Below are positions 24,624 through 33,362 of a stretch of DNA of 48,467 bases, piece by piece; positions within the stretch are counted from its first letter, which is position 1, and each line of letters opens with the position of its first letter. Under the pieces are notes generated by a model, which saw nothing but the letters and a program-made list of their open reading frames with translations, had not been told where the DNA came from and did no database searches. The stretch lies in the NCBI GenBank assembly GCA_020851655.1, contig JADZCI010000223.1, forward strand, positions 1 through 48,467, written 5' to 3'. The stretch is from Bryobacterales bacterium. GTDB lineage: Bacteria > Acidobacteriota > Terriglobia > Bryobacterales > Bryobacteraceae. A program made the translations under genes and the position numbers.

Positions 24624-27608
24624 TCAGGCCTCAATCGTCGCATCGATTCCCTGGTTGCAAATTTCGTAGCTATAGAAGCGCGCGCCGCCGGCGCCGCCTT
24701 CGGGCAGAGTCCGGCGAATGGCGTCCGCGCTGCCCGGGTCTTTGGCCAGCAGCAGGATAAAACCGCCGCCGCCGGCGCCGGCAAGCTTGGCGCCCGCGGT
24801 GTGGGGCGCGACGGCATCGAGCAGGGCGGAGATGCGCGCGTTGGTGGTGTTGGGATCCAGTTCCTGGTTGAGCCGCCAGTGGCGATTCAGAAGCTCTCCC
24901 AAGTAGTCCCACTCGCCGGCGCGCATGGCGTGTGTCATCTCGACCGCCAGCGTCTTGATGCTGTGCAGAATCTCGATGGTGCGAGTATCGCGCGCCAGGT
25001 ACTTTCCGACAATCTGGCTGAGCAATCCTTTGGCGAGGCGGCGAACCCCGGTGTAATAGACCAGGAAGCGGCTGGTGAACTCCCGCTGCCGCTCGGCGCT
25101 CCAGGCGACGGGCTCGACGCGGATCTTTTGTTCGGGGCCGGCCATGGAGACCAGCAGCTTGGCGTTGGGGAACAAGGCGCCGGCCTGATCCTGCCAGCCG
25201 CCGCCGGTAGTCATCTGCTGCTCGACGGCCATGACCCAGTCCAGGATGCCGGAAGGGCTGACGGGCGCGCCGGCCAGTTCGGAAACCGCGCGGCACATGG
25301 CGGCGGCCAGGATGCTGCTGGTCCCCAGGCCGGACCCCACGGGCAGATTGACACGGGTGCGAAGGCGGATTCCGCCTCCCAGGCGCTGGAGGATTTGCTC
25401 CAGGCTGCCTTCGGGCGGGAACAAGCCGGAGACCTGGAGAACGGCCTGGGGCAGGGCGAACGGGCCTTCGAGCGCGGCGGCCTGGTGCAGCGCGTCCATT
25501 GTGGTGAAGGCCGCCGACTCGCCTGAGCTTTCGTCGGCGAAACAGATGCGAGGTTCCTGAGTACGTTCGGCGGCGACCTGCACGGGAGCGGCGCCGTCGA
25601 GGCGCAGGGCGAGGTTCAACACGGCGCCGCCGAAGTCGAGGCAGAAAGGTGGCGTATCGGACCAACCGCCGCCCAGGTCCACGCGGGCTGGAGCCGTAAC
25701 GGTGGCCGCGCGGTTGGCCCAAGTGGCGTTGGCAAGAAACGAACTGGACTGGAGGCCCCGGCCTACGGCGAGTTGGACGCAGTGAAACGCCTGCTCGCGG
25801 GCTTGTTCTGAAGCGGCTTCGAGCCCCGCCTGGCGCAGAAAGAGAAATGCCTGGTAGTTGAGGCTGGCGGCGGCGGTGGGATGGGGGGCTTGGGCCTCTT
25901 CGGCGGCATGCGCCAAACGCTCTCCGGTTCGATGGAGCACGGCCAGGCTGGGCGCATACCACAGCAAGGGGCGCGGATCGCCTCCCGAGCGCGCCAGTTC
26001 CAGTGCGGCCTCCACCCAGTTGGCCTGGCGGCGCTGGTTGCGCCGCTCGAGCAGCAGGCGGTGGTCGGCGGCTTCGGCGCTTTCGCCCAAGGAGAGCCGG
26101 GCGGCGGCCAGCCAGGCCTCTCGTCCGCCGGAATCGTATCCCATCAGCCAGCGAGCGGCACGCACGGCTTCCTCCACCGTGCCGGCGGGAAACAGCCGGG
26201 CGTTCCACAGCGTGCGCGACCCGGGGGCGATTCCCGGCCAGACGTCATCGGCGGCAAGGCCGAGGCGCTCCAGGCTCTCGCTCATGGGCCGGTTCATCCA
26301 GGTGGGCGGAACGTGTTTGGGATCGTCGCTGGCGCCATAGACGCGAATGACGTCGCAGCGGCGCCCGCCGGCCAGCACGACCGGCAACTGGTGCAGCACG
26401 AGATTCTCGGGGACTTCCAGGCGCGACGAGATTCCGGTGAGACCGTGAAGGATGCCGCCCTGGCCCAGCCAGACGGGATGGTCGAGTGCGCTTTCGACCA
26501 CCAGAGAGCCCTCCTCCAGACTGCTGCCGGGGGCAAGCAGGCTGTCGACGACGGTTCCGCCACCCTGGCTCGCCGGGTGCTCGCCGCCCAGGCGTGTCCG
26601 CACTTGCCGCACGCGTCCGGCATCGACGTACTGGCTCAGGAGCGAGCGGTGGCTGGAGGTCGAGCCGATGTGGATGAAGTCACCCTGGGCGAGCGCGCAA
26701 CGGAAGCCGCGGCCGCGCAGGACGGCCCGCAAGCGAGACGGCAGGGCGGGTTCGCCGTCCGGCGCCTCCGCCGCGGTTCCCAGGGTCATTGAAAGTTGCT
26801 GATAGAGATCGACAAAGGGGATGGCGCCGGCGTCGAGCGCAAGGCCGGTCATGTCCCGCACGACGCCGCCATCGAGATACAGCAGGCCGGAATCGACCGG
26901 TACGCGGCCGTTGCGGACCGCTCCGGCGGCGCGCAACTCGTCGAGAGACCGCTTCTGAAGCACGGCGTAAACCTGGTCGTGCTCGTCGAGGACATAGACT
27001 CCGTGCTGGGTGCCGGTCATCTCGTCTTCGAGGACGGCGATTCCACAGACGCCGGGGTGGCGCCAGCGCAGACTCGCCGGATCCAGCCGCAGGATGACAT
27101 CGCCGGATGAGACGACCAAGCCGGGATTCATGACCTCCAGCCAGGAGCAGGACATCGCCAGCAGGTGGTCGAACAGGGTGGCGTTCTCGCCCCAGGGGGT
27201 GTGCATCGGCAGATGGCTGAAGATCTTGCCCGATTGCGAGTAGGAGGGCAGGCGGCGGGATTCGCCGCCGGAGTGAATCAGCAGGACGCGGTTGGAATTC
27301 CACCACGCCTCGTCGCGGGTTTCCGGACGGCGGCGGGCGAACTCGGCCAGCGCGTGAAGGGTGGCGCCGCCGCTACCGAGCCGGCCCGACTTGGGGTCCG
27401 CCACAACGATGTAGGCCGTGCTCCGCGGCAATTTCGATTCGCTGAGGCGGCTCTCGATCTCGGTGCGATAGGCCGCGGCCTGTCCCTCTGAACCGGCGGT
27501 GAGAATCAGCGCCGACCAAAAATCCTTACCCGCGCCGACAATCGCCGAGACGTAGTCCTGCCAGGAACTCTGCTCCAGATTTTGTGCGGAAAACGCAGCG
27601 CCGGACAT
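24624..27608 (-). CDS. fkp: bifunctional L-fucokinase / L-fucose-1-phosphate guanylyltransferase
   Basis: This 994-residue protein has the two-domain FKP layout. The N-terminal half is a nucleotidyltransferase/pyrophosphorylase: VVADPKSGRLGSGGATLHAL near 70-90, then the HSGGESRRLPSYSQSGK loop. A left-handed beta-helix-like middle follows. The C-terminal third is a GHMP kinase, with ARVDLGGGWSDTPPF near 660, the ATP motif PVGSGLGTSSILAA near 770 and the late KLAGAGGGGFILLL. FKP salvages L-fucose to GDP-fucose for surface glycans. A related sugar such as a heptose cannot be excluded. AGGAGGTGA lies six bases before the ATG. It is the last gene of the rsmB operon, with no other fucose genes nearby. 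Confidence 0.92.
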   Translation of the reverse strand: MSGAAFSAQNLEQSSWQDYVSAIVGAGKDFWSALILTAGSEGQAAAYRTEIESRLSESKLPRSTAYIVVADPKSGRLGSGGATLHALAEFARRRPETRDEAWWNSNRVLLIHSGGESRRLPSYSQSGKIFSHLPMHTPWGENATLFDHLLAMSCSWLEVMNPGLVVSSGDVILRLDPASLRWRHPGVCGIAVLEDEMTGTQHGVYVLDEHDQVYAVLQKRSLDELRAAGAVRNGRVPVDSGLLYLDGGVVRDMTGLALDAGAIPFVDLYQQLSMTLGTAAEAPDGEPALPSRLRAVLRGRGFRCALAQGDFIHIGSTSSHRSLLSQYVDAGRVRQVRTRLGGEHPASQGGGTVVDSLLAPGSSLEEGSLVVESALDHPVWLGQGGILHGLTGISSRLEVPENLVLHQLPVVLAGGRRCDVIRVYGASDDPKHVPPTWMNRPMSESLERLGLAADDVWPGIAPGSRTLWNARLFPAGTVEEAVRAARWLMGYDSGGREAWLAAARLSLGESAEAADHRLLLERRNQRRQANWVEAALELARSGGDPRPLLWYAPSLAVLHRTGERLAHAAEEAQAPHPTAAASLNYQAFLFLRQAGLEAASEQAREQAFHCVQLAVGRGLQSSSFLANATWANRAATVTAPARVDLGGGWSDTPPFCLDFGGAVLNLALRLDGAAPVQVAAERTQEPRICFADESSGESAAFTTMDALHQAAALEGPFALPQAVLQVSGLFPPEGSLEQILQRLGGGIRLRTRVNLPVGSGLGTSSILAAAMCRAVSELAGAPVSPSGILDWVMAVEQQMTTGGGWQDQAGALFPNAKLLVSMAGPEQKIRVEPVAWSAERQREFTSRFLVYYTGVRRLAKGLLSQIVGKYLARDTRTIEILHSIKTLAVEMTHAMRAGEWDYLGELLNRHWRLNQELDPNTTNARISALLDAVAPHTAGAKLAGAGGGGFILLLAKDPGSADAIRRTLPEGGAGGARFYSYEICNQGIDATIEA

Positions 27609-27637
27609 TTCCGGTCACCTCCTCCAGCGCGGACGAA

Positions 27638-28270
27638 TCATAGTTCGCCGGCCGCCATTACCACTTTCTCAAACTCGTCGAGCGAGCCGGCGAAGAAGTG
27701 ATCCCGCGCTTCGACCCAGCGTACGTGCGCCTCGGGCAGTTGCGTGACCAATTCCGCCAACTCGTCCATGGGGCCGAACTCGTCGTGCGTGCTTTGGATG
27801 AATATCTTGGGCCGGCCGCACTCCCGCAGGAAGCCGTGGACACCGTGGACGGTGGGGTATCCGGCCGCAATGAGGGTGGACGGCGCGGGCTCGGGCAACT
27901 GGCAGCCCAGGCGCAGCACGATCCGCGAGCCGAATGAGAATCCGGCCAGCAGGTAGGGAAGGTGCGGATAGCGCTCGCGGAGAAAGGCCAGCGCGGCGCG
28001 CGCATCTTCGATTTCGCCGGTTCCGCCGTCATGCGCGCCCTCACTCAGATTGACTCCGCGAAAGTTGAAGCGCAGCACGACGGCGCCCGCGCGCCGCAAC
28101 CCGCGCGCGATGCGGTAGACGACCTTGTTGTGCATGGTTCCACCATGCAGCGGGTGCGGATGGCAGACCACGGCAGCCATGGCGGGATCGCGGCCGCCGG
28201 GTTCTTCGAGCAGGCCTTCCAGGCGGCCGGCCGGCCCGGCGATGCTTACCGTCTCGATCCGGCGCGGCAT
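27638..28270 (-). CDS. alpha/beta hydrolase of the short dienelactone/YmfD-like group
   Basis: This 210-residue cytosolic protein has the opening oxyanion motif CHPHPLHGGTMHNKV and the nucleophile elbow GFSFGS near residue 110. The acid lies in FIQSTHDEFGP and the final His in ARDHFFAG. All four elements are in the expected order, so it should be active as an esterase or peptidase-like hydrolase. The substrate is unknown. Its ATG overlaps the yajQ stop codon (TGATG), so translation is coupled. A 29-base gap containing a consensus ribosome site separates it from fkp. Confidence 0.88.
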   Translation of the reverse strand: MPRRIETVSIAGPAGRLEGLLEEPGGRDPAMAAVVCHPHPLHGGTMHNKVVYRIARGLRRAGAVVLRFNFRGVNLSEGAHDGGTGEIEDARAALAFLRERYPHLPYLLAGFSFGSRIVLRLGCQLPEPAPSTLIAAGYPTVHGVHGFLRECGRPKIFIQSTHDEFGPMDELAELVTQLPEAHVRWVEARDHFFAGSLDEFEKVVMAAGEL

Positions 28271-28770
28271 CAGTTGGAACGGTAGTTGGTGAACTGCATG
28301 TCGATGCCGAAATCCTCGGCGCGCAGCAGGGCGATGATCTCCTGGAGCGTATCGCGGTCCTTGCTGCTGACCCGCACCAGGTCGCCCTGGATCGAAGCCT
28401 GCGCCTTCTTCTTGCTGTCCTTGATGAGCCTGACGATCTCGCGAGCCTTCTCAATCGGGATCCCCTGCTGCATGGTGACTTCCTGGCGGGCGGTGGAGCC
28501 GGCGGCGGGCTGGATGGCGCCAAACGTCAGAGCTTTGAGCGGAACGTGGCGCTTGACGAGCTTCTGCTGCAGGATTTCGCCAACCGCCTTGATCTTGAAA
28601 TCGTCGCTCGAATGCAGCAGGATCTTGTGTTCCTTCTCGTTCAGCTCGATGGTGGACTTGGAATCCTTCAGGTCGTAGCGGGTTTGGATTTCCTTGAGCG
28701 CCTGCTGGATGGCATTGCTCACTTCGGGCAGTTCCACCTTGGACACGATGTCGAATGTATTCTCTGGCAT
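28270..28770 (-). CDS. yajQ: YajQ-family nucleotide-binding protein
   Basis: This 166-residue protein matches the YajQ family in full, with the opening FDIVSKVELPEVSNAI and the phrases EIQTRYDLKDSKSTIEL and QQKLVKRHVPLKALTFG. YajQ has two ferredoxin-like folds. It has been reported to bind cyclic di-GMP in Xanthomonas and pseudomonads, and tRNA or nucleotides elsewhere. Its role here is not shown by context. It lies nine bases after a receiver-domain gene. Confidence 0.95.
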   Translation of the reverse strand: MPENTFDIVSKVELPEVSNAIQQALKEIQTRYDLKDSKSTIELNEKEHKILLHSSDDFKIKAVGEILQQKLVKRHVPLKALTFGAIQPAAGSTARQEVTMQQGIPIEKAREIVRLIKDSKKKAQASIQGDLVRVSSKDRDTLQEIIALLRAEDFGIDMQFTNYRSN

Positions 28771-28779
28771 GGATACTTA

Positions 28780-29340
28780 TTATTGCCCCAAAGCGATGAG
28801 GACCTTTTCGGTGATCTCGTTGATCATGGCGGGGAGCGACTGGTCGAGCGCGAGGGTGACCGCGGCGCGGACGCGTTCCGGATCGATGGGAGGCGAGGCG
28901 GGAGCGGCGGCCGGTTCTCCGCCGATGACTGGAGAGGCGGCGCTGGGCGCAAACAGCCCGCGCGCGTAGCGGGAGGCGTCCACCAGGGGGCGGATAACTT
29001 CCAGAAAGACCGAAGCCTCGAAAGGCTTCTTGACAATGGCGTCGCTGCCCACGCGCTGCGCTTCCTCGTCGTCCACGGGTTCCAGCAGGCCGGCAATCAG
29101 GACGACGCCGGCGTGGCGGTGGCGCGGGTGGCTCTTCACGTACTGGCAGACTTCGTAGCCGGATTTCCCCGGCAGGAACACGTCGGCCAGCACCAGGTCC
29201 GGGTCCACGTCGTCCAGACGCAGAAGCGCGGTGTCGCCATCGGTGACGGTGACCACTTCGAAGCCCTCTTCACGCAGCAGGCGTTGGCCCATGCGCTGCG
29301 CGTGCGGGCTGTCGTCGGCCAGCAGTACGCGGCTGGTCAT
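28780..29340 (-). CDS. response regulator with a C-terminal helical extension
   Basis: This 186-residue protein has a CheY-like receiver at 1-125 with acidic pair Asp9-Asp10 (LLADDSP), phospho-acceptor Asp53 (LVLADVFLPG) and switch Lys in IVKKPFEAS. A Pro/Ala-rich linker follows, then a predicted helix at 150-186 (RVRAAVTLALDQSL, MINEITEKVLIAL). No DNA-binding or enzymatic output is visible. The ATG at 29340 lies directly before the first strand. An upstream frame extension into the bamD low-complexity tail is not believable. The gap to bamD is one base. Confidence 0.88.
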   Translation of the reverse strand: MTSRVLLADDSPHAQRMGQRLLREEGFEVVTVTDGDTALLRLDDVDPDLVLADVFLPGKSGYEVCQYVKSHPRHRHAGVVLIAGLLEPVDDEEAQRVGSDAIVKKPFEASVFLEVIRPLVDASRYARGLFAPSAASPVIGGEPAAAPASPPIDPERVRAAVTLALDQSLPAMINEITEKVLIALGQ

Positions 29341-29341
29341 T

Positions 29342-30583
29342 CTACTTCTTCTTTTGCTTCCCCTTCTTGGGTGGCGGCGCCTGGCGGTTGGTGGGCAACT
29401 GGTCTGTGTTGGCGGTGTTGACCTGGGACGCCTGGCCGCCGGCCGCGGCGGGTTGGGCGCCCTGGGCGGGTTGGTTGGCTTCGCCACTACCCTGCGCGGG
29501 CTGGTTGAGACGGGCATCGGGCTTGGTGTCGAGGTCCGTGGTGGCGCCGGAAACGGTGGAGACGGTGACGTCTGTGGTGCCGGTCTGAGCGCCTCCGCCC
29601 GGAACCGGCACGCTGGCCGGTGTGGTGGGCCGGAGGACGGAGTTGGCGGGCTGGCCGGACTTGGCCGCCCTGCTTACGTCGGGCGACTTGCTGAAGACGC
29701 CCCACGTCTTGGCCATGGCGCTGCGCGGGGTCACGTTTTCCTGCTCGTATTTCATGCGCGCCAGCGCCACGGGATCGGGTTCGGGAATCTCCGCCTCGAC
29801 CTCGCCCAGGTGTTTCTTGGCGTCCTCGGCCAGGGGACTGAGCGGATACTCGCGGACGATCTTCTGGTAGGCCAGGATGCTCTTCTGTTTGAAGCGGGGA
29901 CCCATGCGGGCGTAGGAATCGCCCAACTGCGACAGCGCCAGGTCCGCCGCGCTGTAAAGCGGATAATGGTCGGTCACGGCTTGCAGGCGGTTGGCCGCGG
30001 CCGGATAGCTCTGCTTGTGGTGGTAGTAGCTGCCGACGCGGAACTCGGATTCGGCCGAGACCTCCTGGATCTCGCGCAAGCGCTGCTGAGCCATGGGCGC
30101 ATAGCGGCTGTTGGGGAACTGCGTAAGCAACTGCCGGCACTCCTCGTCGGCCCGCACCACGTGCCCCGGGTCGCGATCCGGTTTTTCCATCTGTTTGTAG
30201 TGCAGGTCACAGACCTTGAACTGGGCTTCGGCGGATTCCTCCAGCGTCGGATAGAAGAGGATGAAATCCTTGTACTCGGCTTCCGCCTGCGCCAGGCCGT
30301 GCGCGCCGCCTTCGCGGTACCAGCTATCGGCGATGGCGAGCTTGGCTTTGGCCAGGTACTCGCTGGTGTCGTAAGTATTCATGAGCGTGTTGAGCGTGAG
30401 GCGGGCGACCTCGTACCGGCCGCGCTCGATATCGCCAATGGCTTTGTCGAACAGGATCTTGTCCGGCTGCTGGGTGTCCTTGGTGATGGGGTTTTCGTAC
30501 TTCTTTCGCCGGCAGCCACCCACGGCTACGAGAACGAGGAGGAGAAGCACAACCGTATTGCGGTAATTCCAGTTAAAGCTCAT
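29342..30583 (-). CDS. bamD: BamD-like outer-membrane assembly lipoprotein
   Basis: This 413-residue protein has a lipoprotein signal (VLLLLVLVAVGGC, lipid Cys24) and a TPR-rich domain at about 45-270 with repeated pairs such as GRYEVARLTLNTLMNTY and ADLALSQLGDSYARMG. This layout is that of BamD/ComL, a partner of BamA in beta-barrel insertion. Usual BamD is about 245 residues. Here a low-complexity tail of about 115 residues, rich in Gly, Ala, Gln and Pro, ends in KKGKQKKK. ATG at 30583 (MSFNWNYR) starts the leader; the ORF extends to 30607 but adds charged residues. It lies between rpe and the receiver gene. Confidence 0.85.
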   Translation of the reverse strand: MSFNWNYRNTVVLLLLVLVAVGGCRRKKYENPITKDTQQPDKILFDKAIGDIERGRYEVARLTLNTLMNTYDTSEYLAKAKLAIADSWYREGGAHGLAQAEAEYKDFILFYPTLEESAEAQFKVCDLHYKQMEKPDRDPGHVVRADEECRQLLTQFPNSRYAPMAQQRLREIQEVSAESEFRVGSYYHHKQSYPAAANRLQAVTDHYPLYSAADLALSQLGDSYARMGPRFKQKSILAYQKIVREYPLSPLAEDAKKHLGEVEAEIPEPDPVALARMKYEQENVTPRSAMAKTWGVFSKSPDVSRAAKSGQPANSVLRPTTPASVPVPGGGAQTGTTDVTVSTVSGATTDLDTKPDARLNQPAQGSGEANQPAQGAQPAAAGGQASQVNTANTDQLPTNRQAPPPKKGKQKKK

Positions 30584-30610
30584 GTTTGATTCCGGATGAC
30601 GAGCCAAGCC

Positions 30611-31285
30611 TCAAGCCAGCAACGCCAATGAACTTTCGGCCGCCTGTTTCATATCCGCCACGGCCGCGGCCGCATCGGGCGCGTGGAAGATGCTGCTGCC
30701 GGCCACAATCCAGTTGACGCCGGAGCGGACCACTGTTCCTACATTATCTCTCGTAATGCCCCCGTCCATCTCGATGTTGAACCGGAGACCTAAATTTTCT
30801 CGCATCTGCTTCAACCGCCGGGCTTTATCCAGTACGTGAGGCAAAAAGCTCTGACCTCCGAAACCCGGATTGACGCTCATAAGGAGAACATGATCGACGA
30901 TGCCCAGGACTTCTTCGAGCGTCCCGACAGGCGTGGACGGATTTAGCACCACGCCGGCGCGGCCGCCTTCGGCTTGGATCATGCGCAGCGTGCGGTCGAG
31001 GTGGGGGCATACTTCCTGATGGACCGATACGCAGTCGGCCCCGGCTTCGATGAAAATGGGGGCGTACTTGTCCGGATCGGTGATCATCAAATGGACATCC
31101 AGGGTCAGCTTGGTGATCTTGCGAATCGACTCGACGACGGGCGGCCCGATGGTCAGATTCGGCACGAAGTGACCATCCATCACATCCAGGTGCAGCATGC
31201 GCGCGCCGCCGGCTTCGACCCGGGCAATCTCCTCGGCCAGGCGCGTGAAATCGGAGGCAAGGATCGAGGGCAGTATTTCGATCAT
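30611..31285 (-). CDS. rpe: ribulose-phosphate 3-epimerase
   Basis: This 224-residue TIM barrel interconverts ribulose-5-phosphate and xylulose-5-phosphate in the pentose phosphate pathway. The motifs are ILPSILASDF at the start, LHLDVMDGHFVPN, LDVHLMI, VNPGFGGQSF with the phosphate loop, and IEMDGGI. Metal-binding His and Asp residues are all present. ATG at 31285 gives the standard N-terminus. A GTG at 31297 overlaps the rsmB stop (GTGA) and would add four residues. Confidence 0.96.
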   Translation of the reverse strand: MIEILPSILASDFTRLAEEIARVEAGGARMLHLDVMDGHFVPNLTIGPPVVESIRKITKLTLDVHLMITDPDKYAPIFIEAGADCVSVHQEVCPHLDRTLRMIQAEGGRAGVVLNPSTPVGTLEEVLGIVDHVLLMSVNPGFGGQSFLPHVLDKARRLKQMRENLGLRFNIEMDGGITRDNVGTVVRSGVNWIVAGSSIFHAPDAAAAVADMKQAAESSLALLA

Positions 31286-31293
31286 GGGGGAGA

Positions 31294-32427
31294 TCACCCC
31301 GAGGATAGCACGGCGGCGAAAAATCCTTCGCCCTCGTCGCGTCCCGGAATGCGCTCAATTGTGGAAAGCACCGGAGCGCCGGCGGAGGCCACGACCTGCT
31401 CGTTTTCTTCACTTTCCAGGGAACAGGTGGAATAGACCAGGCGTCCGGCGGGCGCCAGGTACGCCAGCGCATTCCGCAGAATGGCGGACTGCCGCGCGCG
31501 ATGGACTTCGAGGCTTTCGGGCGTGAGCCGCCAGCGGATTTCCGGGTTGCGCGAGAGCGTCCCTGTTCCGGAACAGGGAGCATCGACCAGGATCCGGTCA
31601 AAGACGGGGCCGAACGGCAGCGGCTGGGCGGCATCGAGTTGCACTCTCGGAACTTGTTCCAGCAATCCGGTTGCCAGCCGTTTGCCGCTGATGTCGCACG
31701 CCAGAGCGCGCAGGGGAGTTTCCAACGCCTGAAGGGTCTTGTTTCCGGGCGCGGCGCAGACATCGAGGAAACGCTGCCCCGGCAACAGTTCGAGCAGGGG
31801 CACGATGCTCTGCGAGCCGATGTCCTGAAATCGCGCGCCGGGCGGGAGCGGGCCGCTGAGCCGGTAGCAGCCCGGCAATGCGGTGGGTTCCAGGCCGGGC
31901 GCGGGCGCGGCGCTGCGCACATAGGGGACCGGAGGATCGAGCGCGGCCCGCGCGATGCCCCCGGCTGCCGCCTCGCCGAAATGCCGGACCCAACGTGTCC
32001 ACAACCAGCCAGGCAGCGAGTATTCAAGGCTCGGGGAGGACCAGCTTGCGGGCAAGGGCGGCAACCGGCGCAGCAGGGCATTGACGTAGCCCGCCGCGGA
32101 ACGCAAGCCGGCGCGCTTGACGAGTTCGACGCTTTCATCGATTGCCGCGTGCGCCGGAATCCGGGTCAGAAAGCGGAGTTGATAAGCGCCCATGCGGAGC
32201 GCCACCAGCACGCCGGGATCGAGCTTTCTCAGCGGCCGCCCGGTTTTCTGCTCGATCAGCCAGTCGATTTGCGCCTGCCGCCGGAGGCTTCCGAGCACGA
32301 TCCCGGTGGCCAGGTGCGCGTCGCGCGGGTCCAACCCGTCCAGACGACGCTCAAGCAGATCGGTGGAATGGGCGCCGCCCTCGACATCCATCAACAACTT
32401 CCAGGCCACGTGGCGCGCCCAAGGCAC
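31294..32427 (-). CDS. rsmB: 16S rRNA m5C967 methyltransferase
   Basis: This 377-residue protein has an N-terminal NusB-like RNA-binding domain (1-130) and a C-terminal Rossmann methyltransferase. The SAM site is FLDVCAAPGNKTLQ. The catalytic cysteines are in DAPCSGTGTL and YSTCSLE. This layout defines RsmB (Sun/Fmu). The GTG start lies six bases after AATAAT on the minus strand (32439-32434). It is the first gene of a tight minus-strand run down to fkp, and is divergent from the TtcA-like gene. Confidence 0.93.
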   Translation of the reverse strand: MPWARHVAWKLLMDVEGGAHSTDLLERRLDGLDPRDAHLATGIVLGSLRRQAQIDWLIEQKTGRPLRKLDPGVLVALRMGAYQLRFLTRIPAHAAIDESVELVKRAGLRSAAGYVNALLRRLPPLPASWSSPSLEYSLPGWLWTRWVRHFGEAAAGGIARAALDPPVPYVRSAAPAPGLEPTALPGCYRLSGPLPPGARFQDIGSQSIVPLLELLPGQRFLDVCAAPGNKTLQALETPLRALACDISGKRLATGLLEQVPRVQLDAAQPLPFGPVFDRILVDAPCSGTGTLSRNPEIRWRLTPESLEVHRARQSAILRNALAYLAPAGRLVYSTCSLESEENEQVVASAGAPVLSTIERIPGRDEGEGFFAAVLSSG

Positions 32428-32433
32428 AATTTC

Positions 32434-32473
32434 ATTATTGGCCCGGCGCGGGTTGTTACGGTCACGCGATAAT
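32434..32473. promoter_or_regulatory. divergent -10 boxes for rsmB and the TtcA-like gene
   Basis: AATAAT reads on the minus strand from 32439 to 32434, six bases before the GTG of rsmB. GATAAT at 32468-32473 lies seven bases before the TTG at 32481. Both depart from the consensus only in the first base, and neither gene has a ribosome site. Confidence 0.45.
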
Positions 32474-32480
32474 AATAAGT

Positions 32481-33302
32481 TTGGAACTCGAAAAGGTTCT
32501 GCTGCGCAAAGCCGGCGAGGCCGTCACACGCTTCCAAATGATTCGTGACGGGGATCGCGTGGCCGTGGCGTTCTCCGGCGGCAAGGATTCGCTCACGCTG
32601 CTGGAAGTGCTGCTGCGCCTGCGGGACCGCGCTCCAGTGCGCTTCAGTGTCTGTGCGTTCACGGTCGAACAAGGGAAGTTTCTCCGCCCCGTTGAACCCT
32701 TTCGCGAATACTTGAGCAAGCGGGGAGTCGATTGGACGTACCACACTGACAACCCGTCGCTGCGCCTGCTGGAGGAGCAGCCGGATCACGGCTGCGACCT
32801 GTGCAGCCGCTTCCGCCGCCGCGCGGTGTATCAGATAGCCAAGGGACTGGGCGCCAATGTCATCGCGTTTGGTCACACCGCTGACGATTTTTGCGAATCC
32901 TTTCTACGCAACGCGTTGTTTACCGGCCGGATCGGCGCGCTGCCGCCGGTGACCTATTCGCGCGAGAAGGATTTCCGGCTCATCCGCCCGCTGGTCTATG
33001 TGACCGAGGACATTACCGCCGCCTTTGCCGCTGAAACGGGCGCGCCGGTCATTCCGTGCGGATGCTCGCTGAAGACCGGCACTGTCCGGCGCACCCTGCG
33101 CGATCTTTTTGCCGAATTGGAGAAGGAGCACCCGCATCTGAAAAGTACCCTTTTGTCCGCAATGGGCAACATCGAAGTGAGCCGTTTGTTGGACTTACGC
33201 TACCTTAATCTGGACGCAAACCAAGAGGAACCGGCGCTTCTCCCGGTACTGACCGAATGGGAACCAGAATCGCTTGGCTCGCGGACGCCGAGTGCGACAT
33301 AA
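32481..33302 (+). CDS. TtcA-like tRNA 2-thiolation protein
   Basis: This 273-residue protein is of the PP-loop ATPase superfamily: AFSGGKDSLTLLEVL near 31-45 activates the tRNA base by adenylation. CDLCSRFRRRAVY and the later IPCGCSLK supply the cysteines that hold the iron-sulfur cluster in TtcA. The FGHTADD segment and GALPP are also typical. TtcA makes 2-thiocytidine at tRNA position 32. The second Cys motif here (CGC followed by Ser) differs from the canonical CxxC. No ATG is near, and TTG at 32481 (LELEKVLLRKAGE) best fits the family start; the frame before it reads isoleucine codons. Confidence 0.85.
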   Translation: MELEKVLLRKAGEAVTRFQMIRDGDRVAVAFSGGKDSLTLLEVLLRLRDRAPVRFSVCAFTVEQGKFLRPVEPFREYLSKRGVDWTYHTDNPSLRLLEEQPDHGCDLCSRFRRRAVYQIAKGLGANVIAFGHTADDFCESFLRNALFTGRIGALPPVTYSREKDFRLIRPLVYVTEDITAAFAAETGAPVIPCGCSLKTGTVRRTLRDLFAELEKEHPHLKSTLLSAMGNIEVSRLLDLRYLNLDANQEEPALLPVLTEWEPESLGSRTPSAT

Positions 33303-33362
33303 TTCGACTTCTACCTGATTTTCTCCGCGTGGTTGCGGATTGAGGTTATTTCACAGAAAAAT

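Noticed and set aside
28779..28784. AATAAT eight bases before yajQ as another leaderless -10
   Set aside because: It contains the stop codon of the preceding gene in a tight operon, so it is probably coincidental.
31284..31298. GGGG/CCCC symmetric sequence around the rpe start
   Set aside because: Only four pairs with a mismatch next to a GATC centre; likely chance.
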